Of a stretch of DNA of 53,982 nucleotides, positions 1-10,272 are shown one piece after another. Below the pieces are notes generated by a model, which saw nothing but the letters and a program-made list of their open reading frames with translations, was not told where the DNA came from and did not search any database. Within the stretch, counting starts at the first letter, position 1. Every line of letters starts with the position of its first letter. A program made the position numbers and the translations under genes. Source of the DNA: Anaerolineae bacterium (lineage in GTDB: Bacteria; Chloroflexota; Anaerolineae; Anaerolineales; RBG-16-64-43); NCBI GenBank assembly GCA_003141675.1, contig PLND01000053.1:6153-60134 (forward strand). The letters run 5' to 3'.

Positions 1-17
1 GAGGGGTTAGGTTCGTG

Positions 18-23
18 TACAAT
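18..23 (+). promoter_or_regulatory. -10 box of a probable leaderless promoter for the LysE gene
   Basis: The hexamer TACAAT ends 7 nt before the ATG at 31, which would place transcription start on the start codon. There is no Shine-Dalgarno sequence between them. The -35 region is cut off or weak at the window edge. The same geometry recurs at ftsY and the DsbA-like gene. Confidence 0.5.
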
Positions 24-30
24 ATTCCCC

Positions 31-651
31 ATGTCTTTTCTGGTTTTTCTTTCCGGCGCGATCGTCATTTCCCTCTCGGGCGTTCTCGCGCCCGGGCCGG
101 TGACGGCCGTGACCATCGGCAAGGGAAACGACTCGCCGCATTCCGGCGCCTGGATCGCCGTCGGCCACGGAATCGTCGAGTTTCCCTTGATGATTCTCCT
201 GGCGCTTGGCATCGGGCAGTTCCTTGCAAGCGCGTGGCTCAAGACCACCCTCGGTATCCTTGGGGGATTATTTTTAATCTTCATGGCGATCAGCTTGCTG
301 CGGGGGATAGGACGGCAGGCGGTTAATTCCTCGTCCTACTCGGGTTCTCCGGTGCTCGCGGGGATACTACTGACCCTGGGAAGCCCGTTCTTCTTCGTGT
401 GGTGGGCGACGATCGGTGCGGCTCTCATTCTGCAATCCTGGGCGTTCGGACTGATAGGATTTGTGGTCCTTTGCATTTCCCACTGGTTGTGCGATTTTCT
501 ATGGGGATATTTTCTGTCGGCGATTTCCTACGCCGGCGGTCAATTCTTCGGCCGGCGTTTTCAGCAGGTGGTATTCGCCGCGTGCGGATCGGCGCTGCTG
601 GTTTTCGGCGGATGGTTCCTCTACAACGCCGCCGCTCCGCTTCTGGCCTAA
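31..651 (+). CDS. LysE/RhtB-family amino-acid exporter
   Basis: This 206-residue protein is hydrophobic throughout, with about six predicted membrane segments, the usual size for the LysE/RhtB family of amino-acid and homoserine efflux carriers. The N-terminal stretch SGVLAPGPV matches the conserved small-residue/PGP motif that family members carry in their first helix. The substrate cannot be read from sequence. The start at 31 is chosen because a TACAAT -10 box lies 7 nt upstream, implying a leaderless message. It is convergent with the YitT-family gene, with a hairpin between the two stops. Family assignment is firm; substrate is unknown. Confidence 0.85.
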   Translation: MSFLVFLSGAIVISLSGVLAPGPVTAVTIGKGNDSPHSGAWIAVGHGIVEFPLMILLALGIGQFLASAWLKTTLGILGGLFLIFMAISLLRGIGRQAVNSSSYSGSPVLAGILLTLGSPFFFVWWATIGAALILQSWAFGLIGFVVLCISHWLCDFLWGYFLSAISYAGGQFFGRRFQQVVFAACGSALLVFGGWFLYNAAAPLLA

Positions 652-662
652 CCCCCCTGTGG

Positions 663-693
663 TCCCCCCATTTGCCGGAGCCAATGGGGGGGA
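663..693. terminator. hairpin between convergent genes
   Basis: An inverted repeat pairs TCCCCCCATT with AATGGGGGGA across a 10-nt loop. It lies between the stops of the LysE and YitT genes. There is no clear T tract, so it is a possible bidirectional terminator or a small palindromic repeat. Confidence 0.35.
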
Positions 694-708
694 CGAGTTC
701 TTGGCGGG

Positions 709-1557
709 TCACGGATTCAACGGCTGGAATCCCTCGCCGAGCGCTTCGTTCGCCTGGCCGATGACGACGAACGCGTCGGGATCGGCTTCCAGAATGATCG
801 TTTTAAGCTGATTGACTTCCGAGCGGCTGATCGCGCAGAAAAGGATCTGCCGTGGTTTGCCGGAATACATCCCCGTCCCCGTCCACATGGTCACCCCACG
901 CTGCAGATCATGGATGATTTTCTCCGAGACTTCTTTCGGATGCTCGGTGACGATGGTGGCGGCGCGTACGATGTTCGAACCTTCCGACGCCAGTTCCGCC
1001 GCGAGGCCGGACGTATAGAGTGCGACCACCGCGTAGAGCGCAAGCGTCCAACTGAAAGCGAGAGCCGACCCCAGCACGACGGCGGTATCGGTGATCAGGT
1101 AGCTCTGGCTGAGAGGTATCCCCCGCCATTTGCCGAGTACCCGGGCGAGGATGTCGGTGCCGCCGGTTGTTCCTTTAGCCCGGAACACCAGCCCCATTCC
1201 AATTCCCATGATGACGCCGCCGAAGAGGGCGTTCAGCACCGAATCCCCGGTGAGATTCCGGGGCAGGTATCGCGGCAGCAGGTCGATCAACCCGGCATAG
1301 AGCACCACCGCCAGGAAGGTGCGCAGAAGGAAGCGCCGCCCGCCCAAGAAGCGCCAGCCGAGGAAAAAGAGCGGCAGGTTGCCTAGGATGATCATTACGC
1401 CGATCGGCCAGCCGGTATACCGGTTGATGATCTGTGCAAGACCGCTCACCCCGCCGGCAGCGAGCTTCCCTGGGATCAGGAACATGTCCATCCCGACCGC
1501 CTGGAGCACTGCGCCAAGGAGGATGAGGAAAATGTCCCGCAGAGGAAATTTTTTCAT
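709..1557 (-). CDS. YitT-family membrane protein (DUF161 plus DUF2179)
   Basis: This 282-residue protein has an N-terminal membrane block of about five to six helices (residues 1 to about 175) followed by a soluble C-terminal domain. The soluble part, with YSGKPRQILFCAISR and DPDAFVVIGQANEALGEGF, is typical of DUF2179, so the whole matches the YitT/YvjA family found in many Firmicutes and Chloroflexota. The molecular function of the family is not established. The ATG at 1557 is preferred over an upstream start at 1749 because GGAGG lies just ahead of it and the upstream extension is Arg/Pro-rich shadow sequence. Confidence 0.85.
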   Translation of the reverse strand: MKKFPLRDIFLILLGAVLQAVGMDMFLIPGKLAAGGVSGLAQIINRYTGWPIGVMIILGNLPLFFLGWRFLGGRRFLLRTFLAVVLYAGLIDLLPRYLPRNLTGDSVLNALFGGVIMGIGMGLVFRAKGTTGGTDILARVLGKWRGIPLSQSYLITDTAVVLGSALAFSWTLALYAVVALYTSGLAAELASEGSNIVRAATIVTEHPKEVSEKIIHDLQRGVTMWTGTGMYSGKPRQILFCAISRSEVNQLKTIILEADPDAFVVIGQANEALGEGFQPLNP

Positions 1558-1859
1558 TACATCGCCTCCGGACAGTTGGTTCAAATCACAAGCATTGTAC
1601 ACGGAATACACCGGCCGGACTGAATGCTCCTGAAGCGGCGCGCTCCGACCCCGGCTCCGCCGTGTGGGCCGAGGGCGCCGGGCAGGGCCGGAGCGTCGGG
1701 CCGGAGCATCGAGAAACCCCAGAAGGCGCCGAGAAAAGAGGGTTATCAATTACAAGGGATTATTTCTTGTGTCGCATTCCGAGATCCTTCGGCGCTTTCC
1801 GTGTACTCGCCTTTTCTGTTGTAAAGTACAATTCATTTGGAATACGAAAAGGAGAACCT

Positions 1860-2900
1860 ATGACCCACCGTAATCATTTCGCCAGCGATAATTGTTCCGG
1901 GATGTGTCCGGAAGCCGTGCAATCCATGCTCCATGCCAATCCGGGGTATGAAGTATCCTATGGGGAAGACCACTGGACCGCGCAGGTTTGCGAAGAACTA
2001 CGCGCCGTGTTCGAAACGGATTGTGAAATCTTTTTCGTTTTCAACGGAACCGCCGCCAACTCGCTCGCGCTTTCCGCGCTGTGCCAATCCTACAACAGCA
2101 TCATCTGCGCCGACACCAGCCACGTGGAGACCGACGAATGCGGGGCGCCGGAATTCTTTACCAACGGGGCCAAGCTGCTTCTGGGAAAGGAAATCGACGG
2201 CAAGCTCCAGCCGGAAAGCATCGAAACCATCGCGAGGAGCGGCCGGGAGATTCACTTCCCCAAACCTAGGGTGGTCAGCGTCACCCAGGCGACGGAATTG
2301 GGCACGGTGTATACCCCGGCGGAATTGCACTCGATCCATGCCGCCGCCCAAAAATACAACCTGCGAATCCACATGGACGGCGCTCGGTTCGCAAACGCCT
2401 TGGCGCACTTGAACGTATCCCCCAAGGAAATCAGCTGGCAGTGCGGGGTGGACGTGCTCTGCCTGGGCGGGACTAAGAACGGGCTGGCGGTGGGCGACGC
2501 GATGATCTTCTTCAACAAGGCGCTGGCGGAGGATTTTGCCTACCGCTGCAAACAAGCCGGACAACTCGCGTCGAAGATGCGGTTCCTCGCCGCGCCTTGG
2601 ATCGGTCTGCTCAAGAACGGCACCTGGCTGAAAAACGCCGCGCATGCCAACCAGAGCGCGGCGGCGTTGGAAGCCCGCTTGGAAAAAATCCCGGAACTGA
2701 AAATCCTGATGCCCTGTCAGGCGAATTCGGTGTTCGTGCGGATGCCGCCCGCGCTGATTCACTCGCTGCACGAGAAAGGCTGGCATTTTTATAATTTTAT
2801 CGGTGAGGACGGCGTCCGATTGATGTGTTCCTGGAACACACGGGAGGAGGACATTGAGGAGTTTGTTGCGGATATTAAATATTCTCTCTCGAAAGCCTGA
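1860..2900 (+). CDS. low-specificity L-threonine aldolase family, PLP-dependent
   Basis: This 346-residue protein belongs to the fold-type I PLP aldolases that cleave threonine or allo-threonine to glycine and acetaldehyde. Landmarks are the Asp of RIHMDGARF (D173), which pairs with the pyridine nitrogen, the PLP Schiff-base lysine in LGGTKNG (K206), and His88, in the position of the ring-stacking histidine. Length is normal for the family. The ATG at 1860 has AAGGAG 6-7 nt upstream; a longer reading frame lacks such a site. The gene stands alone, divergent from the YitT gene. Substrate preference (L-threonine, allo-threonine or other beta-hydroxy amino acids) cannot be read from sequence. 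Confidence 0.85.
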   Translation: MTHRNHFASDNCSGMCPEAVQSMLHANPGYEVSYGEDHWTAQVCEELRAVFETDCEIFFVFNGTAANSLALSALCQSYNSIICADTSHVETDECGAPEFFTNGAKLLLGKEIDGKLQPESIETIARSGREIHFPKPRVVSVTQATELGTVYTPAELHSIHAAAQKYNLRIHMDGARFANALAHLNVSPKEISWQCGVDVLCLGGTKNGLAVGDAMIFFNKALAEDFAYRCKQAGQLASKMRFLAAPWIGLLKNGTWLKNAAHANQSAAALEARLEKIPELKILMPCQANSVFVRMPPALIHSLHEKGWHFYNFIGEDGVRLMCSWNTREEDIEEFVADIKYSLSKA

Positions 2901-2935
2901 TCCTGAGCCGAAACAGAGTGCAGAAAAAAGATAGA

Positions 2936-3163
2936 TGTCATTGCGAGCGACCGCCTGCCCTCGTGTTCTTCGGGGGAAGGGAGCGAAGCCCCGGCCTCGC
3001 CCCGGTATGTGCAACCTTTGCAGAGTACGGGCCGGGGCGGGGCAATCTCGTTTTTCATGTCAGAAACCCCAGATTGCTTCGCCCGCCCCGGTTGGGGTGG
3101 GCCGGGGTCGCTTCGCTCCCCCGGCCTCGCAACGGCGAAGCCGAGGCGGAGCTCGCAATGACA
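2936..3163. repeat. 228-bp palindromic element with 13-bp terminal inverted repeats
   Basis: TGTCATTGCGAGC at 2936-2948 is exactly complementary to GCTCGCAATGACA at 3151-3163. Inside, a second pair of related arms (GGGGCAATCT near 3037 and AGATTGCTTCGCC near 3071) faces the other way, so the element is a nested palindrome. It has no convincing ORF and sits 35 bp after the threonine aldolase stop. It resembles a non-autonomous MITE/REP-type repeat. A related half-copy may lie at 14984-15024. Confidence 0.7.
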
Positions 3164-3260
3164 AATCTCGACTTTTTCCGTATCCCGCTAAATAATAATT
3201 TCTCGTTTGCATGAAATCAGCCGGGCGGCAATTCCCGGCATGGTTCGTGAATAGCAATTA

Positions 3261-3295
3261 AAAAAAGACCTGGCGTTTTATCGCCAGGTCTTTTT
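3261..3295 (-). terminator. rho-independent terminator of the oligopeptide ABC operon
   Basis: A perfect stem AGACCTGGCG/CGCCAGGTCT closes on a 6-nt loop. On the minus strand it is followed by a T run (A run 3259-3266 on the plus strand). It lies 14 bp past the stop of the last operon gene. T residues also flank the other side, so it could work in both directions. Confidence 0.85.
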
Positions 3296-3308
3296 AATCT
3301 TCCTGCAG

Positions 3309-4367
3309 TTATCGCCGGATTTGTCCCCGCAGTTTGGGATCCATGATATCCCGCAGTGCGTCGCCGACCAGATTCCATCCCAGAACAAATAAAATCAGGG
3401 CAATTCCCGGGTAAATCACGATCCACCAGTATTGCGACAAGGTTGGGATCCAATTCCGCGCGAAGCTGATCAACTGTCCCCAATCGGCATACCCCACCTC
3501 GGTGCCGATTCCCAGGAAGCTCAACGCGGCGAAACTAATCACGATGGTACCGATGTCCATCGAAGCCAATACGAGTGTGGGGTAAATGGCGTTGGGGATG
3601 ATGTGGCTGAAGAGGATCCGGCTGTCGTTGGCTCCCACGACCCGGGCCGCAGTGACAAAATCCCGTTCCCGGATGGAAAGGATATCCCCGCGGATCAGGC
3701 GGGCGTAGCTCATCCAGCCGAAGACCACCAGGGCGATGGTCGGAGGCCAGATGCCCCGGCCAATGATCGGGGTGAGGATCGCGGAAAGTGTGAGGGCGGC
3801 CATGATGAACGGGAAGGCCATGAAGATCTCGGTGAAGCGCATGAGGATTTCATCCACCCAGCCGCCGTAAAAGGACGCCACGGCGCCAATGATGATCCCG
3901 ATCATCAAGGTGAGACCTTCGATGAGCACGCCCACGATGATTGCCGTCCGCGTGCCCCAGACCAGGCCATAGAAGATATCCCACTGTCCGCTTGTCGTAC
4001 CGAGGACATGGAACCATTTATCCTTCCCGGTAATTGCCTTCCACCAGAACGGCAGTGGAGGAGCTTGGCGAAGCCATGCAGTTCCGGGTGGAAGGGGAGT
4101 AGTGCCGAAACCATCGCGCGGAATTGAGTAAGGGTTCGTTGGTGTTGCTGGCGGGACGATTTGGGCGGCAAAGATGGCCACCAGCACAAAGAACAAAATC
4201 AGGCTGGTGCCAATTATCGAAAGCGGATTAGTGATAACGCCCCGGAATATCCGGTAAAACTCGGGGCCCAAGACCCGTTCCATCCGGTTGAGTTTTCGCA
4301 GTTGGATGTCCGGTTCGACCCCGGCATTTTCCGGGGGGACGGGAGTCGATTGGTTCGCTGCGCTCAT
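3309..4367 (-). CDS. oligopeptide/dipeptide ABC transporter permease, DppC/OppC type
   Basis: This 352-residue inner-membrane subunit begins with a soluble N-terminal stretch, then a first TM helix near residue 50 and a cluster of about five helices in the C-terminal half. The segment GANDSRILFSHIIPNA fits the EAA loop that docks to the ATPase coupling helix. The arrangement is typical of the DppC half of nickel/peptide permeases. It is the last gene of the operon, 14 bp after the DppB-type partner, and is followed by a strong terminator. A long periplasmic insertion of about 80 residues follows TM1. Family assignment is firm; substrate is inferred. Confidence 0.93.
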   Translation of the reverse strand: MSAANQSTPVPPENAGVEPDIQLRKLNRMERVLGPEFYRIFRGVITNPLSIIGTSLILFFVLVAIFAAQIVPPATPTNPYSIPRDGFGTTPLPPGTAWLRQAPPLPFWWKAITGKDKWFHVLGTTSGQWDIFYGLVWGTRTAIIVGVLIEGLTLMIGIIIGAVASFYGGWVDEILMRFTEIFMAFPFIMAALTLSAILTPIIGRGIWPPTIALVVFGWMSYARLIRGDILSIRERDFVTAARVVGANDSRILFSHIIPNAIYPTLVLASMDIGTIVISFAALSFLGIGTEVGYADWGQLISFARNWIPTLSQYWWIVIYPGIALILFVLGWNLVGDALRDIMDPKLRGQIRR

Positions 4368-4381
4368 GAAAAATTTTCCTT

Positions 4382-5434
4382 TCAGCCCAGCCGGACCCTG
4401 GGATCGAGAAATGCGTACAGGATATCGACGACAAGGTTAGCGAGAATGAGAATCACGCCGGTCACCAGCGTAAAGGCCAGAACGGTGACCACGTCGTAGC
4501 GTGCCGCGGCTTCCGCGGCGGCGGAACCCATGCCCTGGAAATTAAAAATCGTTTCGGTAATCACCACGCCGCCCAGCAAATAGGCGATGGTGATCCCGCT
4601 GTAGGTAACTACCGGGATGAGTGCGTTGGGACGGGCATGCTTATTAATCACGTCGTTCTCCGGAACGCCTTTGGCGCGGGCTGTGGTGACGTACTCCTGC
4701 CGCAGGGTCTCGAGCATCGAAGAGCGTGTGATCCGCAGAAACGCCGCGAGCGAAGTGTATGCCAGGGTTACCGCCGGCAGCACCAGATGCCGGATCGCGT
4801 CCCAGAAAATATCGAAACGAAGATTTAACAGCGCATCGATTGTGATCAAATGGGTGTATTGCCGGTAATCTGTCTTGGCGACCCAATCCGAAATTCGTCC
4901 GGCTGGGAACCAGCGCAGATCCGCGTAAAAAATCATCAGGACAAGAATACCGAAGACAAATACCGGAAAAGAATATCCGATGATGCTGAAGACCCTTGCC
5001 CCCTGGTCGATCCATTGGTTGTGATGGACGGCCGCCGTCACCCCCATCCAGATCCCAATGATGATGATGGGAATGATCGCGTACAGAGTGAGTTCAAGTG
5101 TGGCAGGAAACCGCAAGGCCAGAAGCTCGGCCACCGGGCGGCTGGCGGATCGGGAGAAACCGAAGTCGCCCCGCAGGATGCCGCCGACGGTTTTTCCGGT
5201 ATCGGCATCCTTCCGCCCTACCAGCCAGTGCCAATACTGGACATAAATCGGGTCGTTTAAACCATATTTAATAATGATGCCCCTCATCACTTCCGCGTTC
5301 TTGGGAATATCCCGTACGTACAACGCGGACCGCGCCTCCGGTCCCAAGAGCTGCAACATCAGGAAGATAAGGACTGTCATGCCGAACAACGTGAAGGGCA
5401 TAATGAGCAAACGCCTAATGAAATAACTAATCAC
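4382..5434 (-). CDS. oligopeptide/dipeptide ABC transporter permease, DppB/OppB type
   Basis: This 350-residue permease starts with the typical MISYFIRRLLIMPFTLFG first TM helix of DppB-like proteins, then a periplasmic loop and about five more helices. The EAA loop reads GVPENDVINKHARPNALIP, as in the BPD_transp_1 family. It is the heterodimer partner of the downstream DppC-type permease. A 111-bp gap with a perfect 16-bp hairpin separates it from the binding-protein gene upstream, probably lowering permease expression relative to the binding protein. Confidence 0.93.
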   Translation of the reverse strand: MISYFIRRLLIMPFTLFGMTVLIFLMLQLLGPEARSALYVRDIPKNAEVMRGIIIKYGLNDPIYVQYWHWLVGRKDADTGKTVGGILRGDFGFSRSASRPVAELLALRFPATLELTLYAIIPIIIIGIWMGVTAAVHHNQWIDQGARVFSIIGYSFPVFVFGILVLMIFYADLRWFPAGRISDWVAKTDYRQYTHLITIDALLNLRFDIFWDAIRHLVLPAVTLAYTSLAAFLRITRSSMLETLRQEYVTTARAKGVPENDVINKHARPNALIPVVTYSGITIAYLLGGVVITETIFNFQGMGSAAAEAAARYDVVTVLAFTLVTGVILILANLVVDILYAFLDPRVRLG

Positions 5435-5470
5435 GGATACTCCTTGCCAGTCTGCGTGTTGTTGCTGCCA

Positions 5471-5508
5471 GTAATCCCCCCTTCCCGATTGGGGGAAGGG
5501 GGGATTAC
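5471..5508. repeat. perfect 16-bp inverted repeat between binding-protein and permease genes
   Basis: GTAATCCCCCCTTCCC (5471-5486) is exactly complementary to 5493-5508 across a 6-nt loop. There is no T tract. Its position between a binding-protein gene and its permeases is where mRNA-stabilising or attenuating hairpins are often found. A C/T-rich relative of the same kind occurs at 28938-28974. Confidence 0.75.
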
Positions 5509-5545
5509 GTATACCGGCGGCGTTGCCGCCATACCGCAGTTTCCG

Positions 5546-7594
5546 CTAACTCTTCGAGAGCGAATAGAAATAGAGGTCCGAGTAAAGCGGATTCCAGTAG
5601 AACCCGTTCACCCAGCGCTGGAAATAAAAGCGCGCGCCCGCCTGCGCGAGCAGGATTGCGGGTACGTTATCGTAATACAGCTGGTTGAACTGCTTGTAGA
5701 TCGCCGCGCGCTTGACTGGATCAGTCTCGTGCGCGCCTTGTTGCACCAACGGCGTCATCTGATCGATGAGCGATTTCGGCAAGCCCTGTTTCCCGCCAAA
5801 GTTCCCCAGCGAGTAGGTGAACACCCAGTTATGCGGATCGGGAATGTCTTCGATCCAGCCGAGGATGAAGAAAGGCAGTTTCTTGTGCTGGTAGGCGGTC
5901 AGGTAGTTCGACCATTCCAGGCCCTGGGCTTCGACTTTGAAATTCGGGTTTACCTGGCTGATGTCGTTCTGGAAGATCTGGGCGACGGTTTGGCGCGCCG
6001 TGTTGCCGGTGTTATAACCGATGGTCAGCCGGAAGCCCTCGTCCCACAGGCTCTTGCCGTCGGCCGACTTCCAGGTCGAGGCCTTGAACTCGTCCGCGCA
6101 TTTACCCGGATCGTAGGAGTAGTGGGCGCCGGTCGGCTCGTCGCCGATTTCCCCCTGCAGCATGACATCGTTGGCCTGAACGCCTTCACCCATCTCCACA
6201 TCCTTGATGTACGTGTCCCAGTCGAAGCAGTAAGCAAAGGCTTTGCGAACATGGATGTCGGAGAAGAAGTCGGCGGGAACTCCATTGCCGTCCAGTTTGC
6301 CGGAACCGATGAAGGTGTTGCCGCCCGTCGTGTCGATCTTGAAATTAAAGAAGGCATCGGTGCGGTTGGCGACGGGCTGTTTGACATAGCGCACGGCCTG
6401 CTTGTCGGCGCCATCGATGGCACATACGCCATTCGCATCGCAGGTTGCGCCTTCGAGCGTATCCAGTTGGGTCCAATCGGCCGCACCACCCGGCACGATG
6501 TAGTCCCCGTCACCCGCCTGGAAGGTCGCAAACCGAGTGGCGAATTCGTCGATCTGCTTGATGATGACGGTCTGAATCTTCGCTACACCGGAGGGCCCGC
6601 CGGTCCACAGCGGGGTCTTGAGCCAATAGTTCGGATTGGCTGTCAGGGTCATTTGCTGGTCGCCCCATTCCTTCAGCGTATACGGGCCGGTCCCGTTTTC
6701 CCCTTTGCCGATGGGGTTCTTGTTCTGTTCTTCGGAGGTCGGCGCGTAGAAGTTCTGCCAGGTTGCGCAGTCGCCGTTCCATCCGCCGTTAGCTCCCACC
6801 CAGGTCTTATCCTGAACTCCGCCCCACATGTTGGCGAAGGTAACAAGGAACGGACCCCAAGGCTGCGCCAGATTGAATGTGACTGTGCCGGCGGTGTCAT
6901 CCGCAACGATGGCGGAAGTCACTTTCTGGCAAAGTGCCGTCAGATCCGCTGGTTTTTCCTTTCCAAGGCCTTCGCGGTTGTCGAGCAATCCTTTCGCGCC
7001 GTCGGGGTCGAGCTGATCGGTGATGTCGTTGTTGGCTGTGGTTCCCAGAACCGGTTCGGTAAACAGCCACTGCGGCGAGATGGAGCCGCCCGATAAAATC
7101 CCGCGCTGGAAGGTGAACGCCACATCGTCCGGGGTCATCGTATCGCCGTTGTGGAATTTGACACCCGTCCGGATCTTAAAGGTATAGGTCTTTCCGTCGG
7201 CGGAGATGCCGCCATTTGCGGCGGAAGGAACTTCCGTGGCCAACTGTGGAACCAGCTCCGTGATTGAATCCCGCTTGTAGGTCAAGAGGTAGTCGTAGAC
7301 CTGCTGGATGATCCCACCACTTGCCGTGTCGTAGGCCAGTGCGGGGTCGAGTGTGTCGACGTTCCCGAATTCCAGAGCGACAAACGTGGTCGGGTCTTTG
7401 GATTTAAACCCGGCCGAGAACGTGGGCGTGTTGGTTGCCGCTATCGTCGGTATGGCCGTCGCCGCGGCCGTCGAAATGGCCGTCGCCGCGGTGGTCGGGA
7501 TTTCCGTTGCCGTGGCTGCGGTGCCGCAAGCCGAAAGGATCATGCCGCCCACGACCATCAGGCCGATAACAAGGATTTTCTTTCCATGGAACAT
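5546..7594 (-). CDS. peptide ABC transporter substrate-binding lipoprotein (SBP_bac_5)
   Basis: This 682-residue exported lipoprotein has a signal peptide ending in LSAC (lipobox) and then a Thr/Ala-rich linker of about 40 residues before the folded domain. The body shows hallmarks of the DppA/OppA family such as TYTFKIRTGVKFHNGD and MTPDDVAFTFQRG. It is longer than usual for the family because of insertions in the second half. It captures peptides or similar ligands outside the membrane and delivers them to the permeases encoded downstream. The ATG at 7594 has AAGGAGG upstream. The ligand is not certain, since related proteins bind nickel chelates, sugars or opines. Confidence 0.92.
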   Translation of the reverse strand: MFHGKKILVIGLMVVGGMILSACGTAATATEIPTTAATAISTAAATAIPTIAATNTPTFSAGFKSKDPTTFVALEFGNVDTLDPALAYDTASGGIIQQVYDYLLTYKRDSITELVPQLATEVPSAANGGISADGKTYTFKIRTGVKFHNGDTMTPDDVAFTFQRGILSGGSISPQWLFTEPVLGTTANNDITDQLDPDGAKGLLDNREGLGKEKPADLTALCQKVTSAIVADDTAGTVTFNLAQPWGPFLVTFANMWGGVQDKTWVGANGGWNGDCATWQNFYAPTSEEQNKNPIGKGENGTGPYTLKEWGDQQMTLTANPNYWLKTPLWTGGPSGVAKIQTVIIKQIDEFATRFATFQAGDGDYIVPGGAADWTQLDTLEGATCDANGVCAIDGADKQAVRYVKQPVANRTDAFFNFKIDTTGGNTFIGSGKLDGNGVPADFFSDIHVRKAFAYCFDWDTYIKDVEMGEGVQANDVMLQGEIGDEPTGAHYSYDPGKCADEFKASTWKSADGKSLWDEGFRLTIGYNTGNTARQTVAQIFQNDISQVNPNFKVEAQGLEWSNYLTAYQHKKLPFFILGWIEDIPDPHNWVFTYSLGNFGGKQGLPKSLIDQMTPLVQQGAHETDPVKRAAIYKQFNQLYYDNVPAILLAQAGARFYFQRWVNGFYWNPLYSDLYFYSLSKS

Positions 7595-7744
7595 GTTCTT
7601 TCCTCCTTTTTAATCATCGGAAAGACAACGAGTTTACTCGGATGCGAATCTATTCTATTTGAATTTCCGCCACCTCCTTTTCTAGGTGTCCTTCCTTTCC
7701 CCATGGTGTCCTATTTTCATCTTTCCTCGCTTGCTTTCAGCCCC

Positions 7745-8760
<1,016 letters not shown>

Positions 8761-8764
<4 letters not shown>

Positions 8765-9750
8765 CCCCGCGGCTTTCCGAGATCGATATCCCACCAGCAA
8801 GCCGACGTGTGGCTGTCGGCGATCGGCATCAGCGGCGGATTTTCCGCCCGGCAATGATCGAAGGCATAGGGGCAGCGCGGAACAAAAGGGCAGCCCCGCA
8901 CCGGTTGGCACATATCCGGTGGGAATCCTTTGATGTTGACCAGCCGGTGAATGCCTTGCTCGTCGATCCGGGGCAGCGAACCCAGCAGCCCGCGCGTATA
9001 AGGATGCTGCGGGTTGGCGTACAGCTCCTTGACGGGCGCATGCTCGACGATGAACCCGGCGTACATCACCACGACGCGCTGGGCGATCCCGGCGATCACA
9101 CCCAGGTCGTGCGTGATCCAGATAATCGCCATCTTAAACTCGTCCCGCAAGTGTTTGACAAGCTCCACAAATTGCGCCTGGATCGTCACATCCAGGGCGG
9201 TGGTCGGTTCGTCGGCGATGAGCAGGGGAGGGTTGCACGCCAACGCCATCGCGATCATTACGCGCTGCCGCATCCCGCCGGAAAACTGGTGGGGATAATC
9301 CGCCAGCCGTTTCTCCGGGCTGGGGATTCCCACATGTGTGAGAAGCTCGATCACCCGTTCGCGGGCTTGTTTCTTGGTCACGTGTTTATGGATCAATACG
9401 GATTCCGCCACCTGGGTTTCAATATTTAGAACCGGGTTGAGGGAGGTCATAGGGTCCTGGAAGACCATCCCGATTTGACATCCGCGGACCTGGCGGATTT
9501 CCTCGGGAGTCATTTTCAGGAGATCCTTGCCTTGGAAGACGGCTTCCCCGCTTTCGATCCGCCCCGGCGGCATGGCGATCAGGCGCAATATAGAAAGCAC
9601 CGATACGCTTTTCCCGCAGCCACTCTCGCCGACGATCCCCAGCGTCTCTCCTTCATCCACATGGAAACTCACGCCGTTGACGGCATTGATGATGTCAGTG
9701 TCGGTATAAAATTTTGTTTCGAGATTCGTTACGGAGAGGACTTCGGGCAT
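8761..9750 (-). CDS. oligopeptide ABC transporter ATPase, DppD/OppD type
   Basis: This 329-residue ATPase has Walker [10 protein letters not shown], signature [15 protein letters not shown], Walker [13 protein letters not shown], and an oligo_HPY tail with [14 protein letters not shown]. It is the first gene of the operon, an order (ATPases, binding protein, permeases) that differs from the classical binding-protein-first layout. It forms the ATP-driven engine with the overlapping DppF-type subunit. Confidence 0.93.
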
Positions 9751-10272
9751 GGAGGCTTAGCCACCTGTCTTAAGATTTTTGGGGGTAGACTTGCCCTTGG
9801 GGAGCATGTCGGTAAATTTTAGCATATTATCCGCGTTTAAGAGCAAGGTTGTATCGAAATAACCAGTCCCAAATAGCGTGAAATTCAAGCCCCGGCAGCT
9901 TCTGGAAATCGCGCCGATTAGAGGCCGGAGGGAACCTCTGAAACACATCGTCTGCCCCCTTTATACTGGATAATCCCTATAAATACGGTTTCCTGGGGCC
10001 ATTGGAGGCGGACAATCCCCTTCGATTACGGGGATCGGGGGTGGCTTGCTTCTCGGGGGAATTCCCGGTTGGAAAAGGAGGATTCCGGGGATAAGCGGAC
10101 GGGGTTCGGATATTCCGAAAGGTGCTATATCGAATTAAGTTGAAAGATGAAAAATTATTCCACATCAATGCATTTCAATCCCGACGAATTCCCTATTTGC
10201 TCTCCCTCCGTGCGGATGAAGCAGTCCCAAAATGGGATTAGTGCGTTCCGTAAGTAAAGCTAGGAAGATCCG
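9751..10272. other. intergenic region upstream of the peptide ABC operon
   Basis: This 522-bp gap must contain the promoter for the ABC operon on the minus strand. An AT-rich patch near 9815-9845 offers a possible -10 (TAAAAT) but no convincing -35. Short ORFs here (for example 63 codons ending at 9757) lack ribosome binding sites and recognisable composition. No RNA gene is seen. Confidence 0.4.

Noticed and set aside
5444-7096. A 550-codon plus-strand frame opposite the peptide-binding protein gene
   Set aside because: It is the antisense shadow of a clear SBP_bac_5 gene in GC-rich DNA; it has no family resemblance and no ribosome binding site.
9757-9948. A 63-codon ORF just upstream of the DppD-type gene
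   Set aside because: It has no ribosome binding site, no recognisable composition and would occupy the promoter region.
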